Notes under the pieces: model-generated
What the model was told of the DNA's origin: nothing
Database searches by the model: none
The model's input: the letters and a program-made list of their open reading frames with translations, nothing else
Position numbers and translations under genes: made by a program
Origin: Bradyrhizobium sp.
GTDB lineage: Bacteria; Pseudomonadota; Alphaproteobacteria; Rhizobiales; Xanthobacteraceae
DNA length: 64,000 bases
Reading direction: 5' to 3'
Assembly (NCBI RefSeq): GCF_016213215.1
Contig: NZ_JACRAW010000097.1
Span: 62,001-126,000, forward strand
Part shown: piece after piece, positions 1-8,199 of the stretch
How positions within the stretch are numbered: position 1 is the first letter of the stretch
Layout: each line of letters opens with the position of its first letter

Positions 1-77
1 TGAAGCCTGATCCCTACTGTGTCGTCCAGAGCCTGGACGACTGGTCAGTGGATGAGCTGCCGCTGCTCAGATCTTGA
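1..77 (+). CDS. 3' end of an upstream gene (possibly amiC-like)
   Basis: An open frame enters from the window edge and stops at TGA 75-77, encoding about 24 residues that end in DELPLLRS. It lies 21 bases before the amiR-like gene and runs in the same direction. In Pseudomonas the amide sensor AmiC is encoded directly before AmiR, so an AmiC-like sensor is the natural guess. The visible residues are too few to identify the family, so the function is inference from position only. Confidence 0.45.
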   Translation, partial: KPDPYCVVQSLDDWSVDELPLLRS

Positions 78-98
78 GCAGCGGAACGGAGCGGGACC

Positions 99-707
99 GT
101 GGCAATCCAGATCCTTCGTGACTTGCGTGGTCTGCGGGTTCACGTCGTGCATCCGCCGGACACCGAGCGCACCAAACTCGTCGAGCATCTGCGCCGTATC
201 GGCTGCATGGTGGAGACGCAATGGCCGGTCCCGGATGGCTGGGCCGAAGGCGCCGACATCGTGTTCCTGTCGATCGAGCATGATGTGCGCGCCGAAATCC
301 AGCGATTGCTCAAATCGGACGGTGGACAGAGGCCAACCTTGATCGCAGTGGTCAGCTACGAAGACCCGACCACCTTGCAATTTGTTCTCGAAGCAGGCGC
401 GATGGCGGTCATCGAGCGCCCCATTCGTCCGTTCGGTCTGTTGACCAACCTGACGATTGCGCGCAGCCACTGGCTCGAGCGGCGCGAGGCCGAGAAGCGG
501 CTTCGCAAGCTCGAACGCAAGCTCGCCGGCATCCAAAGAATACAGAAGGCAAAGGCCATCTTGATGGATGGTCAAGGATTGAGCGAAGCGGAAGCCTACG
601 AAAGCATCAGACGTCAGGCGATGTCGAAGCGTCTGTCGATGGATGAAATGGCTGCTGCAATCATCCACGCAAATGAGTTGTTGCAATACCGGCCGAAAGG
701 TGATTAG
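99..707 (+). CDS. amiR: AmiR-type ANTAR-domain transcription antiterminator
   Basis: This 202-residue protein has the layout of AmiR/NasT regulators: a pseudo-receiver domain (about residues 8-120), a coiled-coil linker (about 122-145, rich in Glu, Arg and Lys) and a C-terminal ANTAR RNA-binding domain (about 135-195) containing AKAILM and the helix with EAEAYESIRRQAM. Length and the N-terminal pattern RRIGC match Pseudomonas AmiR (196 residues) as I recall it. Proteins of this family bind nascent leader RNA and stop premature termination of amide or nitrogen operons. The GTG start at 99 has a GGA-rich site upstream. A strong terminator lies in the leader just downstream, which is the expected target. 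Release by an AmiC-like sensor is inferred from family knowledge. Confidence 0.88.
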   Translation: MAIQILRDLRGLRVHVVHPPDTERTKLVEHLRRIGCMVETQWPVPDGWAEGADIVFLSIEHDVRAEIQRLLKSDGGQRPTLIAVVSYEDPTTLQFVLEAGAMAVIERPIRPFGLLTNLTIARSHWLERREAEKRLRKLERKLAGIQRIQKAKAILMDGQGLSEAEAYESIRRQAMSKRLSMDEMAAAIIHANELLQYRPKGD

Positions 708-778
708 TTTTTTCAAGTCGCCGGACAAAAGACGTCTCGCGATTTTCGCCGGACCATCAATGTTGCTGGTTTGGCTTC

Positions 779-790
779 GGCTAGGTAGCC
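779..790 (+). promoter_or_regulatory. Possible antiterminator stem overlapping the leader terminator
   Basis: GGCT at 779-782 can pair with AGCC at 787-790 around the loop AGGT. The 3' arm of this small stem is the 5' arm of the terminator at 787-823, so the two structures exclude each other. This is the arrangement expected for an ANTAR target site. I could not fit the canonical two hexaloop stems (A at position 1, G at position 4) cleanly, so the exact ANTAR site is uncertain. The octamer CGCCGGAC occurs at 748-755, and its last seven bases (GCCGGAC) also occur at 720-726. Confidence 0.35.
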
Positions 791-823
791 CGAGAGGTCC
801 GTGAGGATCTGTCGGGCTTTTTT
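787..823 (+). terminator. Intrinsic terminator in the amide/urea operon leader
   Basis: AGCCCGA (787-793) pairs with TCGGGCT (812-818). Inside it AGGTCC (795-800) pairs with GGATCT (805-810) around a GTGA loop, with one G/G mismatch. Six T residues (818-823) follow. It lies between amiR and the substrate-binding protein gene. It could end the amiR transcript or act as the attenuator that the AmiR-like protein overrides. The 133 bases that follow, before the next start, show no clear second hairpin. Confidence 0.8.
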
Positions 824-955
824 GTTTTCTGGATCGTGCATCACCGCCGACGCGCTCGCGTTTTCGGAGGCCCGATCTGATCTGGAATTTTTTGGCGCGA
901 AACAACGTGCTTCGGCGCGAACGGCTAAGTGTGTCTGGACACAGGGAGACTCTAT

Positions 956-2212
956 ATGGCGGTCGATAGACGCAGGTTTATCAAGAATGGTCTGCTTGCA
1001 GGCGGTGCATTGATCACCTCGCCTTACGTATTCAGTAAGGGGGCGCTTGCAGCAGGCGAAATCAAGGTCGGTGTTCTCTTCTCGCTCACGGGCGGTCTCT
1101 CGATCATCGAGAAGTCGCTGCATGATGCCACCATGATGGCGATCAGCGAGATCAACGCCAAAGGCGGCGTCAAGGGAATGAAGATTACCGCGGTTGCCGA
1201 AGACGGTGCTTCCGACCCGAAGACCTACAACGAGAAGGCTTCCAAGCTCGTTATCCAGGACAAGGTCCCGACGGTGTTCGGATCCTACACCTCGGCCAGC
1301 CGCAAGGCCGTGCTGCCGGTGTTCGAGAAGCGCAATAACTTATACTTCTATCCCACGTATTACGAAGGCTTCGAGTGCTCGAAGAACGTGGTCTACACCG
1401 GCGCCGTTCCGAACCAGCAGCTTTCCAACTTCATCCCGTGGATCATCAAGACCCTCGGCAAGAAGAAGTTCTTCATTGTCGGATCGAATTACATCTATCC
1501 GCGCGAGATGGCGAAAGTCTCCAAGATCCTGATCGAGAAAAACGGCGGCCAATGGATCGCCGACGAGTATCTCGAACTCGGCCACTCCGAATGGGGTTCG
1601 ATGGTCAACAAGATCAAGAGCTCCGGCTGCGACGTGGTGCTGTCCAACGTGGTCGGCGACTCCGTCGTCGCCTTCTATCGCGAGTACAAGAACCAGGGTC
1701 TCAGCCACGACAAGCTGCCGATCTGCGCGACGGTGACTTCGGAAATCGAAATTGCGGCGATGGGCGCTGAATACGCCGTTGGCAGCTTCACCTCGTTCCC
1801 GTACTTCCAGGCGATCGACACCGATCGCAACAAGGCCTTCGTCGAGCGCTATCGCGCCTTCGTCAAGGATCCGAAGGCGGTGACGCACCACGCGCTCGAG
1901 TCTTCCTACTTCCAGGTCTATCTGTGGAAGCAGGCGGTTGAGAAGGCAGCGGAGATCACGCCCGCAGCGATCCGCGAAGCGGTGAAGGGTCAGGAGTTCG
2001 ATGCGCCAAACGGCCATGTGAAGATCGAGCCCGAGAACCTGCACACCTGGATGACGCCGCGCATCGCGCAGTGGCAGGCGGACGGACAGGGCAAGATCAT
2101 CGACGCCTACAAGGAGCCGATCTTCCCGCTGCCTTACGTTGCCTACGGCGAGACCCCGACCAACCTGTTCTGCACCGGCAAGGGTCTCGACTCCAGCAAG
2201 CTCAAGACCTGA
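956..2212 (+). CDS. urtA: Amide/urea ABC transporter, substrate-binding protein (UrtA/FmdD type)
   Basis: This 418-residue periplasmic binding protein begins with a Tat-like signal (RRRF at residues 5-8, hydrophobic stretch, AxA-type site near residue 33). A type-1 periplasmic-binding fold follows, with the family features KVGVLFSLTG, EDGASDP and an FGSYTSASRKAV segment. I chose ATG 956 because GGGAGA lies just upstream and the Tat motif then sits at the N terminus; an earlier ATG at 929 would put nine extra residues before it. It heads a transporter operon that ends in amidase and urease genes, so the ligand is urea or a short-chain amide. The sequence alone does not decide which. Confidence 0.88.
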   Translation: MAVDRRRFIKNGLLAGGALITSPYVFSKGALAAGEIKVGVLFSLTGGLSIIEKSLHDATMMAISEINAKGGVKGMKITAVAEDGASDPKTYNEKASKLVIQDKVPTVFGSYTSASRKAVLPVFEKRNNLYFYPTYYEGFECSKNVVYTGAVPNQQLSNFIPWIIKTLGKKKFFIVGSNYIYPREMAKVSKILIEKNGGQWIADEYLELGHSEWGSMVNKIKSSGCDVVLSNVVGDSVVAFYREYKNQGLSHDKLPICATVTSEIEIAAMGAEYAVGSFTSFPYFQAIDTDRNKAFVERYRAFVKDPKAVTHHALESSYFQVYLWKQAVEKAAEITPAAIREAVKGQEFDAPNGHVKIEPENLHTWMTPRIAQWQADGQGKIIDAYKEPIFPLPYVAYGETPTNLFCTGKGLDSSKLKT

Positions 2213-2242
2213 TCGTCGAAAACCAGATCTTGGAAAACCAGC

Positions 2243-2269
2243 ATCCACCGCGCTCCACGCGCGGTGGAT
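2243..2269 (+). promoter_or_regulatory. Strong intercistronic hairpin
   Basis: A perfect 10-bp stem (ATCCACCGCG with CGCGGTGGAT) encloses a 7-base loop. There is no T run, so it is unlikely to be a full terminator. It lies between the binding-protein gene and the first permease gene. At this place in ABC operons such hairpins often stabilise the upstream message so that more binding protein than permease is made; that role is inferred. Confidence 0.6.
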
Positions 2270-2286
2270 GACAGGACCTCAAAGCC

Positions 2287-3180
2287 ATGCTCGAAGTACT
2301 GTTCATCGGTCTTTCTCTCGGATCGATTCTGCTGCTGGTCGCGCTAGGCCTTGCGATCACCTACGGCGCGATGGGCGTGATTAACATGGCCCATGGCGAA
2401 ATGGTCATGGTCGGCGCCTATGTGACCGTGCTGTCCGGCATCTATCTCGGCGCCAACGTCTTCATCGCCATCCCGCTCGCTTTCATCGTCACGGCCCTGC
2501 TCGGGCTGTTGATCGAGCGCGTGGTGGTGCGGCGGCTCTATGGCCGCCTGCTTGATACGCTGCTGGCGACCTGGGGCATTGCGATCCTGATCCAGCAGGC
2601 AGTGCGTCTGGAATTCGGCCTGTCCTTCTTCGGCATTCACATCGCGGGACTCGGCCCCGGTCTGCAGAACGTTTCAGTCCCCGAAATTCTGCAGGGCACG
2701 CTCTCGATCGGCGCCGCCGAGATCAATCGCTACCGTGCCTTCATCATCATCGTCACCGCCATCCTTGCGGTCCTCACCTGGCTCATCATCTATCGCACCT
2801 CGATCGGCATGCAGGTGCGCGCGATCATCCGCAATCCGAAGATGGCGGCGGCGTGCGGCATTGACGTGACGCGCGTCAACGCGCTGACCTTCGCTTTCGG
2901 CTCGGGGCTTGCGGGCGTCGCCGGCGTCATGATGTCCGGCTTCAAGACGGTCTTCCCCGACATGGGCACGTCGATGGTGGTCGATGGCTTCCTCGTGGTC
3001 GTGATGGGCGGCGTCGGCAGCCTGCTCGGTTCGGTGCTCTCGGCGGGCATCCTCGGCGAGATCAACGGCCTGGTGGCGGCCGCCACCAACGACATCCTGG
3101 CGCGCGCGGTCGTGTTCGGCGTCGTGATCGCCATCATCGTCCTCAAGCCGAAGGGCCTGTTCGCCCTGAAAGGACGCTGA
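2287..3180 (+). CDS. urtB: Urea/amide ABC transporter permease UrtB-type
   Basis: This 297-residue integral membrane protein of the branched-chain amino acid permease family (LivH/UrtB) has about eight hydrophobic segments. It shows the characteristic GVINMAHGEM motif near residue 37 and the cytoplasmic RAIIRNPKMAAACGI loop that contacts the ATPase. It is followed one base later by the second permease gene. It forms the inner-membrane pore together with that protein. Length is typical of the family. Confidence 0.9.
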   Translation: MLEVLFIGLSLGSILLLVALGLAITYGAMGVINMAHGEMVMVGAYVTVLSGIYLGANVFIAIPLAFIVTALLGLLIERVVVRRLYGRLLDTLLATWGIAILIQQAVRLEFGLSFFGIHIAGLGPGLQNVSVPEILQGTLSIGAAEINRYRAFIIIVTAILAVLTWLIIYRTSIGMQVRAIIRNPKMAAACGIDVTRVNALTFAFGSGLAGVAGVMMSGFKTVFPDMGTSMVVDGFLVVVMGGVGSLLGSVLSAGILGEINGLVAAATNDILARAVVFGVVIAIIVLKPKGLFALKGR

Positions 3181-3181
3181 G

Positions 3182-4330
3182 ATGCTGTCGAAGCAGAAGA
3201 TCGACTGGGCGATTTATGCGGCCTTCGTGATTTTGATCATGCTCGCGCCGCTGGCTATGGATACGTTCTGGCTCAACCGCGTCGCCAAGTATCTCGTGTA
3301 CGGCATGCTCGGCACCGCGGTGGCGCTGTCGTGGGGCTATGCCGGCATTCTCAACCTGGGGCAGGGGCTGTTCTTCGGCGCTGGCGCCTACATGCTCGCG
3401 ATGTCGCTGAAGCTTGCCTCCACGACAAGCCTGCAGCAAGGTTCGGACAAGCCGGTGCCCGACTTCATGCTCTGGAACGCCGAGCCCGGCGCGCCGACCG
3501 AGCTGTGCTGCATCACCAAGGCCTCGTTCCTCTGGTTGCCGTTCCAGAGCCAGTGGTTCGGCGTCGCCATGGGGCTGATCCTGCCGGTGCTGCTCGCGAC
3601 CGTGCTCGGCACCATCGTATTCCGCAAGCGCATCGCGGGCGTCTTCGTATCCATCATCACGCTGGCACTGGTGCTGCTAGTCCGGCTCGTCGTCATCGAC
3701 TCGCAGCCGGTCACCAATGGCTTCAACGGCCTGACCGACCTCGGCTGGTTTAACGTCTTCGGCCTCGAATTCGATCCGTACGTGACCGCGACCTACTACC
3801 TGGTCGCGGTGTCGCTCAGCCTGGTGCTGGTCGGTGTCCGCCTGTTGGTGGAGACCCGGGCCGGCATCGTGCTGCAGGCGGTTCGCGACGACCAGAACCG
3901 CGCACGCTATCTCGGCTTCGACGTTCCGGCCTACCAGACCTTCTTCTTCGCGGTTTCGGCGGCGATTGCCGGCGTTGCCGGTATGCTCTACGTGATCGTT
4001 TCCGAGTTCGCTTCCCCGACCTTCATGGACCTGAGCTTCTCAATCACGATGGTGGTGTGGGCCGCGGTCGGCGGGCGTTCATCGGTCCTCGGTGCCTGCA
4101 TCGGGGCGATTCTCATCAACGTGATCTCGGCGACGGTCTCGGAGACCGAGGGCTTTGCCGAAGCCTGGAAGGCCATCATCGGCCTGATCTTCGTGCTGGT
4201 CGTGCTCTATCTGCCGCGCGGCCTGGCAGGCCTGGCCCATGACTTCGTCGATCGCTTCGTGGCGCGCAAGTCGAGCCCGTCGGGTCAGACGATCGGCGTG
4301 ACCGGTGCGTCTTCGCAGGCTGCGGAGTAG
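3182..4330 (+). CDS. urtC: Urea/amide ABC transporter permease UrtC-type
   Basis: This 382-residue second permease belongs to the LivM/UrtC family. It carries the NLGQGLFFGAGAYML motif near residue 57, about ten hydrophobic segments, the coupling region AVRDDQNRARYLGFD, and a non-hydrophobic insert near residues 80-115 that includes a Cys-Cys pair. The start follows the urtB stop by one base and has a GAAAGGA site. The C-terminal tail after the last membrane segment is polar and serine-rich. It pairs with the upstream permease. Confidence 0.9.
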   Translation: MLSKQKIDWAIYAAFVILIMLAPLAMDTFWLNRVAKYLVYGMLGTAVALSWGYAGILNLGQGLFFGAGAYMLAMSLKLASTTSLQQGSDKPVPDFMLWNAEPGAPTELCCITKASFLWLPFQSQWFGVAMGLILPVLLATVLGTIVFRKRIAGVFVSIITLALVLLVRLVVIDSQPVTNGFNGLTDLGWFNVFGLEFDPYVTATYYLVAVSLSLVLVGVRLLVETRAGIVLQAVRDDQNRARYLGFDVPAYQTFFFAVSAAIAGVAGMLYVIVSEFASPTFMDLSFSITMVVWAAVGGRSSVLGACIGAILINVISATVSETEGFAEAWKAIIGLIFVLVVLYLPRGLAGLAHDFVDRFVARKSSPSGQTIGVTGASSQAAE

Positions 4331-4334
4331 GGCG

Positions 4335-5081
4335 ATGACTAGTCTGGTTGCACTTACCATCGATGGCCTCGGCGTCGATTTCGAGGGTTTCAAGGCAGTC
4401 AACCAGGTTTCCATGACCGTCGACGACGGCGAGCTGCGGGTGTTGCTGGGCGCAAACGGCGCGGGCAAGACCACGTTGATGGACCTGATCTCCGGCAAGA
4501 CCAGGTCGACCGAAGGCCGTGTCTTCGTGCACGACACCGAGATCACCAACTGGGAGGAGCACAAGATCGCGCGCGCCGGCATCGGGCGCAAGTTCCAGAT
4601 CCCGAGCGTGTTCAAGGAGCTCACGGTCCGCCGCAATCTCGAGGTCGCGAGCTGCAAGAATCCCGGCGTGTTCGCCAATCTCGGTTTCGGCTTCAGCGCG
4701 AAGGAGAACGTCGACGAGGTGCTCGAGCTGATCGGCCTGACCGAAGAAGCCAACCAGGTCGCGGCCTATCTCAGCCACGGTCAGACCCAGTGGCTCGAGC
4801 TCGGGCTCCTGATCACGCAGAACCCGAAGATCATCCTGCTCGATGAGCCGACCGCCGGCATGACGCAGGCGGAGACGCACAAGACCTCGCAGATCGTCAA
4901 CAACCTCAAGGGCCGACACACCATCGTCGTGGTCGAGCACGACATGGCTTTCGTGCGCGAGATCGCCGAACGGATCACGGTCCTGCATCTCGGTCAGGTG
5001 CTGGCCGAGGGCAATGTCGAGGAGATCGAAACCAACCCGAAGGTACGTGAAGCCTACCTCGGCTCGAAGGGGATCTCCTGA
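4335..5081 (+). CDS. urtD: Urea/amide ABC transporter ATPase UrtD-type
   Basis: This 248-residue ABC ATPase has Walker A GANGAGKT at about residues 39-46 and Walker B with IILLDEPTAGMT. The signature reads LSHGQTQWLEL rather than LSGGQ, a variation seen in UrtD-type subunits. ATG 4335 is preferred over 4305 because the earlier start would overlap the end of urtC by 26 bases and adds an arginine-rich stretch without family character. The stop codon overlaps the start of the next ATPase gene. Confidence 0.9.
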   Translation: MTSLVALTIDGLGVDFEGFKAVNQVSMTVDDGELRVLLGANGAGKTTLMDLISGKTRSTEGRVFVHDTEITNWEEHKIARAGIGRKFQIPSVFKELTVRRNLEVASCKNPGVFANLGFGFSAKENVDEVLELIGLTEEANQVAAYLSHGQTQWLELGLLITQNPKIILLDEPTAGMTQAETHKTSQIVNNLKGRHTIVVVEHDMAFVREIAERITVLHLGQVLAEGNVEEIETNPKVREAYLGSKGIS

Positions 5082-5776
5082 TGCTGGTCCTCAATCACGT
5101 CGACAGTTTCTACGACCGCAGCCACATCCTGCACGACGTCTCGCTCGATATCCCCGAAGGCAAGGTGACGGCGGTCCTGGGGCGCAACGGCACCGGCAAG
5201 ACCACGCTGCTCAAGACCCTGATGGGGCTCACTGATCGGATGAACGGCGAGATCCGCCTCGGCGAGGCCGACCTCGGCAATCAGCCGACCTTTCGCCGTG
5301 CCCGCGCCGGGATTGCCTATGTGCCGCAGGGTCGCGAGATCATCCCGGACTTTACCATCCGCGATAACATCCTGATGGGATCGTTCGCTCGCAGCGATGG
5401 CAAGCGCGAGATCCCCAAGCTCGTCAGCGAGCTGTTTCCCTATCTGATGAACAATCTCGATCGCAACGGCGGCGTGTTGTCGGGCGGCCAGCAGCAGCAG
5501 CTCGCGATCGCGCGAGCGCTGGCCGCCGATCCCAAGATCATTCTGCTCGACGAGCCGAACGAAGGCATCCAGCCTTCGATCGTCGAGGAGATCGAAACCG
5601 TCATCATGCGCTTGAACCGGGAGGTCGGACTTACGGTCGTCCTGGTCGAGCAGAACGTTTCGTTTGCGCGCCAGGCCGCGCACCGCTTCGCCATGATGGA
5701 GAAGGGGCGCGTGGTGGCTGCGGGCGAGATCGGAAATCTCACCGATGAGATGGTCCATCGTCACATGGCGGTGTGA
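5081..5776 (+). CDS. urtE: Urea/amide ABC transporter ATPase UrtE-type
   Basis: This 231-residue ABC ATPase of the LivF/UrtE group has Walker A GRNGTGKT at about residues 34-41, signature LSGGQQQQLAIARAL and Walker B IILLDEPNEGIQPS. LDEPNEGIQPS is typical of UrtE. Its start overlaps the urtD stop by one base (TGATG), indicating translational coupling. With the preceding four genes it completes a five-component transporter. Confidence 0.9.
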   Translation: MLVLNHVDSFYDRSHILHDVSLDIPEGKVTAVLGRNGTGKTTLLKTLMGLTDRMNGEIRLGEADLGNQPTFRRARAGIAYVPQGREIIPDFTIRDNILMGSFARSDGKREIPKLVSELFPYLMNNLDRNGGVLSGGQQQQLAIARALAADPKIILLDEPNEGIQPSIVEEIETVIMRLNREVGLTVVLVEQNVSFARQAAHRFAMMEKGRVVAAGEIGNLTDEMVHRHMAV

Positions 5777-5803
5777 AGCAAGGCGTCGGCGAGCAGGCAA
5801 GAC

Positions 5804-5821
5804 GGAGCCTCGCCAGGCTCC
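5804..5821 (+). promoter_or_regulatory. Hairpin between the transporter and amidase genes
   Basis: GGAGCCT (5804-5810) and AGGCTCC (5815-5821) form a perfect 7-bp stem with a CGCC loop. No T run follows. It lies in the 84-base gap between urtE and amiE and may be an RNA processing or stability element; the function is inferred. Confidence 0.45.
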
Positions 5822-5860
5822 AGGAATGGGTTGTGACGAGCAAGCTGCAAGGAGAACGAC

Positions 5861-6898
5861 ATGCTGCACGGAGATATTTCCTCGAGCAATGACACGGTCG
5901 GCGTTGCCGTCGTGAACTACAAGATGCCCCGCCTTCACACCAAGGCAGAGGTTCTCGACAATGCCCGCAAGATCGCCGACATGATCGTCGGCATGAAGAC
6001 GGGTCTGCCTGGCATGGACCTGGTGATCTTCCCGGAATATTCGACCCACGGCATCATGTACGATTCCAAGGAGATGTACGAGACCGCCTCCACCTGTCCG
6101 GGCGATGAAACCGAGATCTTTGCGGAGGCCTGCCGCAAGGCCAAGGTGTGGGGCGTATTCTCGCTCACCGGCGAGCGGCACGAAGAACATCCGAAGAAAG
6201 CGCCCTATAACACGCTCATTCTGATGAACGACAAGGGCGAGATCGTGCAGAAGTACCGCAAGATCATGCCCTGGGTTCCGATCGAGGGCTGGTATCCCGG
6301 CAACTGCACCTACGTCTCCGAGGGGCCGAAGGGCCTGAAGGTTTCGCTCATCATCTGCGACGACGGCAACTATCCCGAGATCTGGCGCGACTGTGCCATG
6401 AAGGGCGCCGAGCTGATCGTACGCTGCCAAGGCTACATGTATCCGGCCAAGGAACAGCAGGTAGTCATGGCCAAGGCGATGGCCTGGGCTAACAACGTCT
6501 ATGTGGCGGTTGCCAACGCGTCCGGATTCGACGGCGTCTACTCCTATTTCGGCCATTCGGCGATCGTCGGCTTCGACGGCCGCACGCTCGGCGAATGCGG
6601 CGAGGAGGACTACGGCGTGCAATACGCGCAGCTGTCCAAGACACTGATCCGCGATGCGCGCAAGAACGGCCAGTCGCAGAACCATCTCTTCAAGCTGCTG
6701 CATCGCGGCTACACCGGAAAGATCAACTCGGGCGAAGGTGACCGGGGCGTCGCGGCCTGCCCGTACGAGTTCTATGCCAAGTGGGTGGCGGATCCCGAGG
6801 GCACGCGCGAGATGGTCGAGTCGTTCACGCGTTCGACCGTCGGCACCGAGGAATGCCCGATTGAGGGCATTCCCAACAAGAAGCTCGCTCATCGCTGA
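5861..6898 (+). CDS. amiE: Aliphatic amidase
   Basis: This 345-residue nitrilase-superfamily amidohydrolase hydrolyses short-chain amides such as acetamide to the acid and ammonia. The catalytic triad falls exactly at the Pseudomonas AmiE numbers: Glu59 (FPEY), Lys134 (KYRKIMPW) and Cys166 (IICDDGN). The N terminus [20 protein letters not shown] and the segment [19 protein letters not shown] ([13 protein letters not shown]) match AmiE closely as recalled. I therefore prefer AmiE over the related formamidase AmiF. GGAG lies seven bases before the ATG. Position behind an AmiR-like regulator and a transporter supports an inducible amide-use role, and the ammonia release parallels that of the urease genes that follow. 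Confidence 0.92.
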   Translation: MLHGDISSSNDTVGVAVVNYKMPRLHTKAEVLDNARKIADMIVGMKTGLPGMDLVIFPEYSTHGIMYDSKEMYETASTCPGDETEIFAEACRKAKVWGVFSLTGERHEEHPKKAPYNTLILMNDKGEIVQKYRKIMPWVPIEGWYPGNCTYVSEGPKGLKVSLIICDDGNYPEIWRDCAMKGAELIVRCQGYMYPAKEQQVVMAKAMAWANNVYVAVANASGFDGVYSYFGHSAIVGFDGRTLGECGEEDYGVQYAQLSKTLIRDARKNGQSQNHLFKLLHRGYTGKINSGEGDRGVAACPYEFYAKWVADPEGTREMVESFTRSTVGTEECPIEGIPNKKLAHR

Positions 6899-6980
6899 GC
6901 ATTGACGAGGCGGCTGGCGACGGCGGGCCGAGTAGCCGCCGTTGCCATGGCCGCGTATTCAACTTGAGGAGGGAAATTCG

Positions 6981-7514
6981 ATGCTGCGCATCGAGCGCGT
7001 GCTGGGAAGCCGGCTGGAACCGGCGCTTTCCGAAGAACTTCACCGGCTCGAGCATCGCGGCGCGGTCGACTTCGTCAATGTACCCGTCGCAGATCTGGCC
7101 CGGCGTCGGCTTCTCATCACCACTCGTGGTGGCGAGGAGCTGGCGATCGCCCTGCCGCGGAATCAGAAGCTGTTCGACGGCGCGGTGCTGTTATTGGACG
7201 ATGCCCGTGCGATCGTGGTACGGGCTGCCACGCAGCGCTGGCTGCGGCTGGAGCCGCGCTCGATCAGCGATGCGATCGAGCTGGGCTATCACGTCGGCAA
7301 TCTGCACTGGCGCGTCCGCTTCGGCGGCGAAGTGTTGTTCGTCGCGCTTGAGGGGCGACCGGAAGACTATACAGCGCGGCTGGAAGGCCTGATCGCGTCG
7401 CGTCGTGTCGGCGTCAGCATTTTCGATGAGGAAACAGCGGATGCCGAGAGCGGCCTGCCGCCCGACGACGGCCTTTCGTCGCCGCACCCGCATCATCACG
7501 ATCCCAGCCATTAG
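6981..7514 (+). CDS. ureE: Urease accessory protein UreE (nickel carrier)
   Basis: This 177-residue protein is the likely UreE nickel chaperone, with an N-terminal beta domain, a ferredoxin-like metal domain (ELGYHVGNLHW near residues 90-105, holding the conserved metal-binding His) and a histidine-rich C-terminal tail (PHPHHHDPSH). ATG 6981 was chosen because GAGGAGGG lies seven bases upstream; an in-frame ATG at 6942 has no such site. The tail is shorter than in UreE of Klebsiella. It begins the urease gene set, 82 bases after amiE. Confidence 0.85.
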   Translation: MLRIERVLGSRLEPALSEELHRLEHRGAVDFVNVPVADLARRRLLITTRGGEELAIALPRNQKLFDGAVLLLDDARAIVVRAATQRWLRLEPRSISDAIELGYHVGNLHWRVRFGGEVLFVALEGRPEDYTARLEGLIASRRVGVSIFDEETADAESGLPPDDGLSSPHPHHHDPSH

Positions 7515-7516
7515 CC

Positions 7517-8188
7517 ATGTTGCCCACGCTGCGCGCACTTTGGCAGGCTGATGGAGCGTTTCCGAGCGGCTCATTTGCCTTCTCGTACGGCGTCGAAGGC
7601 GCGATTGCGCTGCGCCAGGGCATGCGGCCGGCCGAATTCGCGCAGCTCATAGCGGCGATCATCCGCCATCGCTGGGCAGCCTATGACCGGGTCGCGCTGC
7701 TGCGCGCGTTCCGCGCCCGGGGCGATCTCGGCGAAATCGCCGCCATTGACCACGAGGTCGAGGCGTCGACGCTCGTTGAGGCCCTGCGCAGCGGCTCGCG
7801 CCGCAACGGCGCGTCCTTCCTCGCTTCCCATGCACGGCTCGGCGATGAACTCGCCCGCGCTTTGCGCGATGCGGTGCGCGGTGGCGAATGCCTAGGCCAC
7901 ATCGCGGTCATGCAGGGAGCGGTGTGGTCGGCGGTGGGGCTCGACGAGAAGCTGGCGCAGTTGACGTCTGGCTACACCGTAGCGTCCGCACTGATCACGG
8001 CCGCGATCCGCCTCGGTGCGATCGGCGCGCTGCAGGGCCAGGCCGTGCTCAGGGACTGCCTGCCGCTGATCGAGCAGATCGCTGCAGAGCCGGCGCCCGA
8101 TGGCGCCGAGCTGGAGAGTTTCGTCCCGTTTCTTGATATCGCCTCGGCGCGCCATGAGCAGGCCGATCTGAGGCTGTTTGCCAATTGA
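7517..8188 (+). CDS. ureF: Urease accessory protein UreF
   Basis: This 223-residue, mainly alpha-helical protein shows the UreF hallmarks WQADGAFPSGSFAFSYGVE near the N terminus and SGYTVASALITAAIRLGAIG in the C-terminal half. UreF works with UreD and UreG in loading nickel into urease. It starts two bases after the ureE stop, so the two are probably translated together. Confidence 0.9.
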   Translation: MLPTLRALWQADGAFPSGSFAFSYGVEGAIALRQGMRPAEFAQLIAAIIRHRWAAYDRVALLRAFRARGDLGEIAAIDHEVEASTLVEALRSGSRRNGASFLASHARLGDELARALRDAVRGGECLGHIAVMQGAVWSAVGLDEKLAQLTSGYTVASALITAAIRLGAIGALQGQAVLRDCLPLIEQIAAEPAPDGAELESFVPFLDIASARHEQADLRLFAN

Positions 8189-8199
8189 GGTGATCCGCC

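Noticed and set aside
880..905. Possible sigma-54 promoter before the transporter operon (TTGGCGCG...GTGC)
   Set aside because: The GG and GC elements are about 15 bases apart, not the 10-base spacing that sigma-54 requires.
5054..6892. 612-codon open frame on the minus strand opposite urtE and amiE
   Set aside because: It mirrors well-identified plus-strand genes in high-GC DNA, where the complementary frame often lacks stops. It has no domain motifs or ribosome site.
5861..6898. Formamidase (AmiF) as the identity of the amidase
   Set aside because: The N-terminal sequence, length and catalytic numbering (59/134/166) agree better with aliphatic amidase AmiE.
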